Below, piece by piece: positions 11,260 to 20,618 of a stretch of 42,052 bases of DNA. Below the pieces are notes generated by a model. It saw only the letters and a list, made by a program, of their open reading frames with translations, did not search any database and was not told the DNA's origin. Every line of letters begins with the position of its first letter. Positions within the stretch are counted from its first letter, which is position 1. The position numbers and the translations under genes were made by a program. Source of the DNA: Byssochlamys sp. IMV 00236 (Eukaryota > Ascomycota > Eurotiomycetes > Eurotiales > Thermoascaceae); NCBI GenBank assembly GCA_001931875.2, contig MSJH02000068.1, positions 1 through 42,052 on the forward strand, given 5' to 3'.

Positions 11260-12784
11260 ATGTATGGATCAACTCAGAGCAAACCAGAAGAGTTAACAGA
11301 TGCCGAAAGAGATTTATTACAAGGCGATAGACCAGGATATGGCTCACGGTCAAAGATTGAAAGCGCCTTTAATTTAGTCAATTCAACTGTCGGTTCTGGT
11401 ATCATTGGATTACCTTTTGCTATCTACCTTGCCGGATTCTGGCCCGCCCTCTTTTTATCTCTTCTCGTGGCTTTTATCTCTCAATTAGGTTTACACATGC
11501 TTGTGTTATCAGGAATGCGTTCGGGAACTTATAAATTGGCTACACTTATGGAGCATACCATCGGCCGAGCAGGTTATCATTTCTTAAACTTTCTTGTTCT
11601 CATCCAAGCCGCTGGCGCATGTGTCAGTTATTATATCTGTAAATGATCATTGCGTAACCTCTTATTGAATTCAGCTAATATCCTTTCTATTTAGTGTTGG
11701 GCGATACTATTCCTGTTCTTTTACAATTATACTTTCCAGAGTATCCAAATCTTACACAAAGACCCCTTGTTATCTCGCTCATTGCTATCTTCCTCGTAAG
11801 ACTCCTTTTTTTTCCTTTTTTTTCTAGTTTAACACTTTGCTATCTAGGTCTTTCCTTTAAATCTCTCACGGTCATTGGGTACACTTGCCAGATGGTCCAT
11901 TGTGTCTGTCTTGTGCTTGCCTGTGATCATCCTCGCTTTAATTTGGCGCGCGCCTGCTTACTCCAAATCACATGAAGCACCACTCGCCTGGCATGGTCCC
12001 GATATCTTTGGAGCACTGGGCATTCTAGCATTTGCATTTGCATGTCCTCACGTCTGTTTTAATGTCTTTCTTAGTTTGAAAAATCAAACAATGAGATCAT
12101 GGAATACAACGACGACATATGCTTCTATCATGAGCTGGATTGTATCCATCTCCTTTGCTCTCGTTGGTTATCTCTGCTTTGGCAAGGATGTACAACCTAA
12201 CTTGTTCTTGAATTTTCCCGCGGATGATCTCATTGTAAATATCGCTAGATTTCTATTAGGCTTTAGCATGATCCTAACTATACCGTATGTACGATTGTGT
12301 TGTTTATTTACATAATAACTAATGTTGTTTTAGCATGGCATTTTACCCTACAAGAGAAGCGGTTCAAAAATTGCTTGGATTTGAGTCATCAGAACGACAC
12401 CCAACAAAACTTCAACATTACACTGTTACCATCATCTTATTCTTAGTCATCACTACTTTGGGCATCACCGTCCGATCACTCGGCAAACTATATGCCTTGA
12501 TTGGTGGATTTGCTGCTACCTTTTTAGCTTATATTCTTCCTGCTACTGCATACCTCATCACAAGACAGCGGCCTCCAGTAGTGAATTCCTTTACTGAAGA
12601 AAGTTGTATAAAGACTCCTTTGATCCCGCATCATCATCATCGCCCTTCTTCTTCATCAACTGTTACCACCACCTTGTTACTTAATGATATACCCAAGTTT
12701 GGATTTTTGGATATCGCTGCTGTTTTTCTAATCATTTGGGGAGTCGTTGTCATGTTCTTTGCAACAACGGGTGCTTTCAAATAA
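11260..12784 (+). CDS. Amino-acid transporter, AAAP family (AVT/SLC38-like)
   Basis: Multi-pass membrane permease expected to move neutral amino acids, probably at the vacuole or plasma membrane. Exons 11260-11638, 11695-11795, 11848-12284 and 12334-12784 give 455 aa, normal for the family. The hallmark first segment FNLVNSTVGSGIIGLPFA lies near residue 41-58, and roughly ten to eleven hydrophobic segments follow. Other family signatures are FACPHVCFNVFLSL and IPMAFYPTREAVQKLL in the late part. A loop with PHHHHRPSSSS lies near the C-terminus before the last membrane segment. All four exons join in phase through typical introns of 49-56 nt. It most resembles the yeast Avt5-7 / animal SLC38 branch; substrate and membrane cannot be read from the sequence. 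It is convergent with the cyclophilin gene, with 243 bp between stop codons. Confidence 0.9.
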
Positions 12785-13027
12785 TATCCTTATCCATGCA
12801 TACCCTCTTGTGCTATTATTTCTTTCGGGAAGAGTCATTTTTTTTTAGAAATAAATGTATCCTGTAATAATATACACATTGTGTTCAATTGAATAAACTA
12901 AGCCAAATAGTATTACTCCCCCCCAGCTTTTACTATTTTCGTCACAACATAAACTCTGGACAATGCTTAGAAACGTGTGTGGCATCAAATTTTCAGCCAT
13001 AGACGACATTACTTTTCTTTTTTATTT

Positions 13028-14238
13028 TTAAAGCTCTCCACAGTCTACAATGGTCACACGCTTAGTTGGCTTTCCGTTGGCTGTTCCACAACTCTCCATT
13101 TGCTTAACCACGTTCATGCCAGACACGACTTGTCCAAACACAACATGTTTACCATCTAACCAAGCCGTCTTTTCCGTACAAATGAAAAACTGGCTTCCAT
13201 TCGTATTCGGCCCCGCGTTAGCCATAGATAAAGTACCCTAAGAACTAATAAGTAACTTTTTATTCATGTATAGCAGAACTTACAGGCCCTGTATGTTTCA
13301 AGGTAAAGTTTTCGTCTTCAAACTTGCCTCCATAAATCGATTTGCCGCCTGTACCGTTACCCTTTGTAAAATCGCCACCTTGACACATAAATTGAGGAAT
13401 AATGCGGTGGAAAGAAGAGTTTTTGTATCCAAATCCTGCTTCTCCAGTACATAAAACTCTAAAATTTTCTGCGCGCGAGTCGTCATTTAGTTGTTGTTTT
13501 TTGTTTTTTTTTTTAAAAAAACAATACCTGCTGTCTTGGGCACAACGTCACCTCGAAGCTCAATTTCTATGCGACCTGCAAAGTTATTTCCAATCTCAAT
13601 ATCCAAATAGACACGACACTTTTGCCCTCTTTTCGTGCTAGAGGGCACATAGGATGACACGTCCTGTTCATTGGTCTGCACCGCGTCTTTTGTTGTTTCT
13701 TCTTTTTCTTCATTTTCTTTCGCTTCTTCCAAGTTGCCATATTTTTGTAACCATGCTTCATCAGTCCACACTATTGAGCAAAATGAGTAATGATCTACCA
13801 TTCTTTATATATATGAGATACTTGCCTGCTCGATTGGAGGTGGTTGTGACATTAATAGTCTTTGCAATCTGTACCTTGATAACTTTACCATACAATTCAG
13901 ACAAGTGCATATTATCCATAGCTGCTTGACAATCTTCAGGATCTGCATATTCAACAAATCCAAATCCTCTATGCACATTTGTAGCTGAAATAAAAAAGTA
14001 AATACTAATCCACATGAGCAATAAAAGCACGTTTACTGTCAATCTCTGTATCGAGTGCAAGTTGAACAGCGACTATTTCTCCAAAAGGAATGAATGCAGC
14101 ATACAAAAACTGTTCTGTCACTTGCTGATCGAGTCCACCTAGTTCATGTGTTACTTTTTTTTATTATTATTATTATTTCAGGGCTTGCTTACTGATATAA
14201 AGAGTTGTTTTGTTATCTTTGGTAATACTGACAGGCAT
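13028..14238 (-). CDS. Cyclophilin E (RRM plus peptidyl-prolyl isomerase)
   Basis: Nuclear spliceosome-associated isomerase (human PPIE/CYP33). Exons, in transcript order: 14193-14238, 14037-14138, 13826-13984, 13528-13770, 13284-13468, 13028-13237; 314 aa against about 301 in human. The RRM lies at about residues 11-95, with RNP2 TLYISGLD and RNP1 RGFGFVEY. A Glu/Lys-rich linker follows. The cyclophilin domain fills the C-terminal half and keeps the active-site block [17 protein letters not shown], the [13 protein letters not shown] block and the cyclosporin-contact Trp in [12 protein letters not shown], so it should be active. Intron 3 (13771-13825 on the plus strand) begins GCAAGT instead of GTAAGT; only this GC-AG junction keeps the frame to [12 protein letters not shown]. 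The start [15 protein letters not shown] matches the family. It is divergent from SNRNP27, 120 bp away. Confidence 0.95.
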
Positions 14239-14358
14239 AACAGAAAGCACAAAAAAAGAAAAAAGGAAAGAAAGTGGTAAATTAAGTCACAATGCTCACC
14301 ACTGCAAAATTATCTAGTAGTAGAACCTCATGGATTTTTTTTTTTTTCCACTTATAAT
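14239..14358. promoter_or_regulatory. Shared divergent promoter of two spliceosome genes
   Basis: Only 120 bp separate the start codons of cyclophilin E (-) and SNRNP27 (+). It is A/T-rich, with a purine run at about 14249-14276 and a T run at 14336-14347. A nucleosome-free, bidirectional promoter is likely. No specific factor site is recognised. Confidence 0.6.
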
Positions 14359-15101
14359 ATGGCACGTTCACCTTCTCCAAGATACAGTCGAACCAGAGAC
14401 TATAGAGACTTGGATAAACCTCGTTCAAGATCACGTTCATATTCACCACGGAGAAGGCGTAGAGATAGTTACAGCAGTCGATCGCCATCTCCAAGAAGAA
14501 GAAGAAGTAGATCACCATATAGTGGCAGACGAAATGAACGAAGTAAATACAGTAGAAGCCCATCCTTGAGAAGACGAAGATATAGCAAAAGCCCTTCTCC
14601 ATCTAGAAGAAGGAGCTACAGTCGCTACAGTCGAAGTCCCTCACGAAGGCCAAGAAGACACAGTCCTGGTCGCAGAGGTAAGAGCCAACCGTGTTTTATT
14701 TTTTTCGCTTTTGTTCATAAATATCACTTTAGACCGTGGAAATTATAAGAGTCGTAGTCGCTCGCCCTCAGTAACAGGCCACAGATCTATGTCTAAAAGA
14801 AGAGATAGTGAAGTTGATGATGATATACCAAAGCATGATCATGGCGAAAGAAGCGAAGGAGAAGATGAAGAGGAGGATGAGGAAACAAAAATGATGAAGT
14901 TGATGGGCTTTGGTACTTTTGATACAACAAAAAACAAAAAGGTACCTGGTGCTGATATCTCAGGTGCAAAGATCCGTAAGCCTATAAAGTATCGACAATA
15001 CATGAATCGTAGAGGTGGATTCAATAGGTAGGTGAATGTATATTGCCTTTGATGATGTTCTAACTGTTCTGAATTGTTTTTATAGACCATTAGATAACTG
15101 A
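14359..15101 (+). CDS. U4/U6.U5 tri-snRNP 27-kDa protein
   Basis: Spliceosomal protein of the tri-snRNP (human SNRNP27). Exons 14359-14677, 14733-15027 and 15086-15101 give 209 aa, longer than the human protein of about 155 because the RS region is expanded. Residues 1-130 are an Arg/Ser domain with many RSPS-type repeats, a target for SR kinases. An acidic EDEEEDEE stretch follows. The conserved C-terminal domain reads [18 protein letters not shown], then [18 protein letters not shown], which is diagnostic of the family. The last exon is only 16 nt and encodes the end of GGFNRPLDN. All junctions are in phase with standard GT-AG ends. It is transcribed divergently from cyclophilin E. Confidence 0.95.
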
Positions 15102-15664
15102 TTGAGCCTATATGTTCATACGTTGTTTGTGCACAGTTATTTTAAGCGTATAACTCTTCCCTTATTTGTATTATGATTAAGACTTCTTTACACACATACA
15201 GATACTTTCTAATAAACATATTTTGCTTGGAAATGAAAAGATAGAACTGATTAGTTTATAAATAACAGCATACTAAGGACTGTTTCCAAACATCATTACT
15301 ATCAATTGAATAGAAGTCATTTATAACAGGATAAACGAGGTGACATGCTGAATCTGAAGCATGTAGATACGCAGACAAGGTCTACAAAAGCAAGATATAT
15401 AAAGCCATGCTCTAAAAGAAAAAAAGGATGAGGGATGTTGAGATGAAAATGGCTCAACAGGGTAATTAATTAAAGTCTTTTTTATAAGGGCCATGGAGAC
15501 GTTGAACTCACGACCATGGTTTATACTTGCAGATCATCCCTTGCGGAGCTCTGAACAATGTCCTGTATCCCTCTACTTTTGCCATCTCTCCTTAAATGAC
15601 TTTATCTACTTGTAAAGTATAAATATCGCCTTTTTTTTTCTTTGTATTTTAAACATTCAAAACA
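15102..15664. other. Intergenic region / promoter of the secreted-protein gene
   Basis: 563 bp of AT-rich DNA. The right part is the promoter of the secreted Cys-rich protein, with a TATA box at 15618. No other gene or repeat is seen. Confidence 0.65.
15618..15625 (+). promoter_or_regulatory. TATA box of the secreted-protein gene
   Basis: TATAAATA lies 47 bp before the start codon at 15665 and is followed by a pyrimidine run (TTTTTTTTTC). Such a clear TATA is uncommon beside the housekeeping genes here and suits an inducible secreted-protein gene. Assignment is by position and consensus only. Confidence 0.5.
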
Positions 15665-16045
15665 ATGCTCAGAGTTGTTTTCTTTATTATTTTATATATA
15701 TCTTTTTGCTACGCTCAACAATGCTCTACATTTCCATGTTCTTCTGCTTTTGGCGCATGCAATACTTGCACAAGGTCCCATAATCAAGTTGTTGCACTTA
15801 CTCGTCGAATTTGTGGGCTCTATACACGAGCAAAGTGTGCGCATATACTTGGAGGAATGAGTGGACTTTCTGACGATGGCTGTAATTTAATCTCATGTGG
15901 AGTTAACGGCATAGTCAGTACAAAACGAAGTTGCAAAGTTTATGACCATAAACAGTGTATTGAAACACATGATGTAGCTGGTTGGCCATGTGGCTCTAGT
16001 ACATGTTTTTGTACTCCATGCGGTATTGGCTTTGCTAAACATTGA
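15665..16045 (+). CDS. Small secreted cysteine-rich protein
   Basis: 126 aa, single exon. Residues 1-17 form a classic signal peptide with a strong hydrophobic core (VVFFIILYISF) and likely cleavage after CYA, leaving QQCSTFPC. The mature part of about 109 residues has 14 cysteines, an even number that would allow seven disulfides, including CNTC, CFCTPC and several spaced pairs. No transmembrane or GPI signal follows. I recognise no named family. Size, export signal and Cys content match the small secreted proteins fungi use at the cell surface or against hosts and competitors, but no specific role can be claimed. The 3' end overlaps an AATAAA-like signal (AAATAAAAG at about 16046). It is convergent with the NOT1 gene, with 132 bp between the stop codons. 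Confidence 0.8.
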   Translation: MLRVVFFIILYISFCYAQQCSTFPCSSAFGACNTCTRSHNQVVALTRRICGLYTRAKCAHILGGMSGLSDDGCNLISCGVNGIVSTKRSCKVYDHKQCIETHDVAGWPCGSSTCFCTPCGIGFAKH

Positions 16046-16177
16046 TAAATAAAAGTTATTTTTCTTCTAGTTTATAAAAGTATAATCCCATTGTGCCATT
16101 TATCGTTGCTATTTAATAAAGTTTATGTCATTTTGTAGTAATTACAGATAAATCATTAAAAGGTGGAATAGGATAAA

Positions 16178-18926
16178 CTAATAATCTATTAGTCTTCTAT
16201 TTCTTAATATTGATGCTGCGTTGATATCTGCTTGTAAAAGCTTGATGGTTAAAGCAGTGTCTTGTTTACAGAAGCAATACGTACCTTTTAATTTAATAGA
16301 CAAGCTCTTACACAGTGCTTCTATTTCATGTTTCAAACTGACTGGTATATCACCATATTCGTAGAGTTCAGCTAGTAATGATAGAATCCCCATCAGCCAA
16401 GGATTAGGAGGTATAAACACTCGTCCATAAGAGCCTTGTTTTAGTACTCTGCAAACTAAAGGTAAAACCAAAGTTAATCGATCGACGTCATAGCTTTGCA
16501 GCAGTAATCTCTATTGTAAAAGAAAGATTTAGACCATTTACTTTATTTCTCTTTTAACCTACCTTCATTGCCATATGTTTCTCTAATATTGGTTTGTTCT
16601 GAGCCAATGTGATCTTTCCTAGCCATGAGCCAAGATTTGTAAGTGTATTAACATGAGCAGTACTGACATCTGTTGTATGTAAAATATGTATAATATTTGA
16701 AAAAGACTCATACAACATACAGGCATCCAACAGCTTTGAGTTGATGTGTCGCAAAATAGATAAACACAACGTTTGATTATCTGATTCTGCAGTAATATGC
16801 TCGGCAATCAAGTAACGACTAAACCATTGGTAGAATGCTGGTTTTAGCACTTGTGTAAATTCTTCTATTCTACTCTCAGTATTGTTCTTTTGAATGGAGC
16901 TGAAGGCTGTTATTAATCTTCTTTGTGTGTTCTCTTCAGGCACTTCAAACAGTCCATCAAGTTCAGACATTGCCGAGTTTGGAATAACAGGCAAACAAAT
17001 GCTTGTAAAAGAAATCGGACGGTTTCTCAACAAGGTTCGTCTTACTGTATGAATAAACCTTGGTTGAGTTTGTACAAGTCCAGGAAGCTCTACTATACTC
17101 TTACAAAACTGTGGCCATTCACCTAGTCTATCTATAAACTGCTTGACTGTATCTATGCCAAAAGCAATCATCTTTGGCTGTGCCAAATTACGTAGGGCGT
17201 CTAATATAAATAGAAAGCAAGAGTCTAGCTGATCTTCTGGCATAATATCCTGTTGGATAAGCTGTCCAAATAGTTTACTTGTCATCATAAGCTCTTTTTC
17301 TGGATACTTTGAAAAAAATTCATATTCATCAAAAAGAACACGAATCATACACTGAAATAGCTGTTGTTCTTGTCGATTGCCTACAGTCTTTAGTTGTTTC
17401 ATTAAACTGAGCATATCATCGACTGAGAGCTGATCGTTATAAAGGCGTTCGTAATAAGCATCAGCTTCTCGCTCAATATCTTGTATGTTAATATTCGTGT
17501 TGATTAGATCAGGATATAGCATATAACATTGATTCTGAAGTTTTATATATTGCTCAAACTGATAGGGAGAAGTGACGCTACGATGTGAGTATGAGTGCTT
17601 TTTTGCTTAGAAACAGTTTGATGTATCTTTCGATATGCCCATACCTTCTTGCCAATGCCTTCAAAATGATATCCAATTCTTTAGCAGAGGGCAATACAGG
17701 TTTATTCCCATTCACTTCTTGCTGAATAGAGTATGCTTTGATAATTATTTTTTGAGAAAGATAGTCTAAGCATGCTGGTATGAATATGTCACTTTGAGCC
17801 TTCATTTTTTGCTGGAGCCACGTTTCCAAGTTTATCATGTTTTGGCGGCTTGCTGCAGAAGCCAAGTCTAAAGAGATTATTGGTGGCAATATATTAAGTA
17901 TGTAAGGAAGCATCTACGTGTATGTATATTAGAAATTCATGACAAAAGAAACTGCATGCTTTTTATTATACCTCTTGCTCATGTATTGTCTGCAATATTG
18001 GATCAGTCAGGGTTGGCCATCGAACATGAGTCTCAACTAGATGCTCTATAAAACGAACTGTGTCTTCTGCTGAAAGACTTTGGCTCTTACACATCATAAG
18101 GGTGTTCCTCAAATAGTTTATCTCTTCTTTCTGGATCAATTCTAGGAGCATTGCTTGAAATACGTTTATGTAGGTATCATCATCCGAAGGGTATCGCTTC
18201 GCTAACATTAGGATCCATTCTAAATCTTTACTGGTAGGTTCATATATTTTATCATTTATGGCTGTTGCAAAACAATCAATGAAATACAAGGCGAGGCTTG
18301 AAGGTATGGTAGTATTAGTCAACATATCTTTTGTTCTTGTTGAATCTGTTTTAAAGATAGTCATGGCTATAACAGGATCTGAGTAAAAAAGCTGCATAAA
18401 ATAATAATGTACTTTTGTTACCTTGATTGTGGATTTGTCTATTTGCGTTACGGAACAAGGAAACAGAAATTACAGTTTTACTAAAATAATCCAATCCAAG
18501 ACAGGTAAAGAGTGCATCAAGGTCTATTGACGTATTTTGAGTGCACAATAGACCAAAGGCATGGCAAAGGCTTATGAGGGAGTGATCGAGTGAAAGATGA
18601 CTGGTTAATAATGTAACCTGGGATGAACTGCTTTTCAAGTCTCTAGAAATATCCACTAGTAAATAATAAAAGAGGTGTTTTCGAATGTCTTCTCCATATA
18701 CTTTGATTAGCTAATGTAAAAGTTATTGTCATGGGGCGCAAAGTAAGAGTGACATGGGATCACTTACAGTATTGATTTCAGTTGACCTTTCAATAAAGTT
18801 ATTTATGTTTAGATCTGTTACAAGTAAGCTTGTCTGTGCTTTCACTATGCGAATTAGTCTGTTTTGTAATGTTCCTGAAGTCGCTGTTGGTTTGGGTGAA
18901 AGGTTTGAACTGAAATCACTGCTCAT
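16178..18926 (-). CDS. NOT1/CNOT1-like scaffold of the CCR4-NOT complex, C-terminally short
   Basis: Scaffold of the deadenylase complex in mRNA decay. Exons in transcript order: 18768-18926, 18422-18710, 17972-18378, 17615-17913, 16563-17577, 16285-16510, 16178-16230; 815 aa, whereas yeast and human NOT1 exceed 2100. N-terminal HEAT-type repeats come first. Then EREADAYYERLYNDQLSVDD and FDEYEFFSKYPEKEL mark the central HEAT/TTP-binding region. The MIF4G-like CAF1-binding domain ends with GSWLGKITLAQNKPILEKH and FIPPNPWLMGILSLLAELY. The protein stops just after this, at LRNRRLIDY. The CNOT9-binding region and the whole C-terminal NOT module are absent, and the next gene begins 132 bp away on the other strand. 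Intron 4 (37 nt, donor GTTTCT) and intron 2 (43 nt) are very short; intron 4 could instead be a frameshift. It may be a truncated paralogue or a rearranged locus. Confidence 0.85.
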
Positions 18927-19057
18927 TTCCGCATAACAATTATGCAGAAAAAAAAAAAAAAACTGTTTTTTTTTTTTAAACAATTTATACGAGTCACTGG
19001 ATGCAGCAGTGAGAATAGACATTGTCCACTTTTTCTTTCCTTTCTTTTTGTTTGCCA
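18927..19057. promoter_or_regulatory. Divergent promoter of NOT1-like and ENY2 genes
   Basis: 131 bp between the two start codons. It contains about 14 A, then CTG, then about 12 T (18948-18977), an A/T palindrome that could extrude a hairpin or simply exclude nucleosomes, plus a pyrimidine tract just before ENY2. Both genes act on mRNA fate (transcription/export and decay), so shared control is plausible but unproven. Confidence 0.5.
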
Positions 19058-19501
19058 ATGTCCGATCCAGAAGACTTGCGAACAATCGTCAATCAACTCT
19101 TTGTGGATTCAGGAGAAAAAGAAAAGTAAGCCAACACACACATGACGGAAATGGCTGGTTGATTTTGACTGACTGTCAGGTTACTACAATGGCTCGAAAA
19201 ACGATTAGTAGAGATAGAGTGGAATGAACAGCTTAGTGCTTACTGTCGAGGTGTGTAGTTTTAAGTTAAAGGGAGAAACGACAAGGTTAACAAGGAACAT
19301 AGAAATAGTCCGCACAAAGCATATGGAAAATGCCACTTTTGAACAGATTTATGAAGAGGTTGAAGATTATGCCAATTGTATGTATAACAAAAATATCCAA
19401 GTTATTGCTTTACTCAATGTATCTTAGCCATCATTCTTGAATCAATCAAGGTCGAATTACTAGAAAAAGTAAAAAAGTTTATTGATGAAAATGTAGAATA
19501 A
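19058..19501 (+). CDS. SUS1: ENY2/Sus1 transcription and mRNA-export factor
   Basis: Small all-helical subunit of the SAGA deubiquitinase module and the TREX-2 export complex. Exons 19058-19125, 19180-19250, 19303-19377 and 19428-19501 give 95 aa, the family size. Conserved features are DLRTIVNQLFVDSGEKEKL at the N-terminus, the CREIVRTK block (compare CKEVIKEK in animals), EQIYEEVEDYA and the C-terminal helix SIKVELLEKVKKFIDENVE. Three introns interrupt a 288-nt coding sequence; intron 2 has a weak donor (GTGTGT). Budding yeast SUS1 is known for two introns whose splicing is regulated, so intron retention here is worth testing. Its stop codon is only 17 bp from the stop of the convergent NAA10 gene. 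Confidence 0.92.
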
Positions 19502-19518
19502 ACCATATATATCTTTAT

Positions 19519-20266
19519 TTAATGTGCATCAACTGTGTTTACTTGGTTAACCTCTTCAACAATCTTGCGAGCAACAATAGGCTTGGTTTCTTTCAAAGTC
19601 AAGCGCATAGCCAAAGCATCCTCTCCATCAGCGTAATATTTCTTTTCAATATCATAAACACTATTATTCATACTAAGTCATGATATTCTTTCACACACTC
19701 TCTCTCTATATATATATGCTTACTCGAATTTCAAAGTATCTCTATAAAGACCGATGGCGGCACGATTTGTTTTACGAACATGTAATGACACATAATGAGC
19801 ACCAAATACTTCAAGCATTTGTGCTGTTGCCTGTCTCATCAACTTTTGAGCGATACCTAAACGTCTGTATGTACGCATAACTGAGATAGATGTAATATGT
19901 CCGTGAGGTACATCGGATGGTTCTTCTTCCCTTATAAAGTAAAGTTTAGTCGTAAAGATAGATATAGTATTTTATAAACAAACATCTTTGACAGCACATA
20001 TCCAACAATCTTTCCATTCTCGTCCTCAGCAACAAATGATAACTGTGGCCAAGATAAAGCATGATAAAGATCTTGTAACATTAATGGTTAAGCATAAAAA
20101 GTGTTTATGTCAACAACTTACAGTACTTCATTTGATAATTCTCGGGAAGATCCAATAAATTACAGTTTTGAATATAAATCAAGTCTTCTACCTGTCAAAA
20201 TATATTTGAGATACAAGAAGCTTAAATACACGTACGAATAGTTACAGTTGCTTGTCTAATGTTCAT
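19519..20266 (-). CDS. ARD1: N-terminal acetyltransferase NatA catalytic subunit (NAA10/ARD1)
   Basis: Cytosolic, ribosome-associated enzyme that acetylates nascent N-termini together with NAA15. Exons in transcript order: 20246-20266, 20122-20191, 19984-20071, 19724-19930, 19519-19672; 179 aa. The start MNIRQAT joins directly to [20 protein letters not shown], typical of the family. The GNAT core contains [20 protein letters not shown], the HGHITSISV strand, the acetyl-CoA loop [10 protein letters not shown] (residues 82-91) and [17 protein letters not shown]. The domain end [13 protein letters not shown] is diagnostic of NAA10 rather than NAA50. The acidic tail seen in animals is absent, as in other fungi. 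The first coding exon is only 21 nt. All junctions are in phase; the donor of intron 3 (GTTTGT) is the weakest. Confidence 0.93.
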
Positions 20267-20618
20267 GTTGACAACTCTATGGAAAAAGAAAAAGAAAAAG
20301 AAAAAATTAGCTTTTTTTTTTATTTTCATTGGTCGCTTTATAAAAATTGTTTGTCGTGTTTTAGGGCAAGTAACAAGGTTAAGTCAATGAAGACAATAGG
20401 TCTCTTATCTGTAATTATCTTAATATACTAATACACTTTACCCAAAATAACCCCAAACTGCCCTTTACTTTTCCCTCAAGAGGTTACATTTCGGCATTTT
20501 ATTGAAATCATCTTCTTTGTTATCAAGAAGAGTTGTAGCAGTAACTTGAGTAAATAAGATAAATGAACACTCCAAGTACTTTTTATCTTAGAAAAAAAAA
20601 AAAAAAAAAGAAGACTAT
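20267..20618. other. Intergenic region upstream of NAA10
   Basis: 352 bp between the NAA10 start and the stop of the next minus-strand gene. It holds a (GAAAAA)n-like purine run at about 20281-20305 and a run of about 18 A at 20591-20608. No gene is visible. Confidence 0.6.

Noticed and set aside
11129..11353. Lysine-rich minus-strand frame over the transporter start
   Set aside because: It arises from a T/C-rich promoter tract read backwards (KEEKKKRKRKKKD) and overlaps the first exon of a clear gene.
13050..13929. Plus-strand open frames across the cyclophilin gene
   Set aside because: They mirror the conserved cyclophilin/RRM exons on the minus strand and have no independent support.
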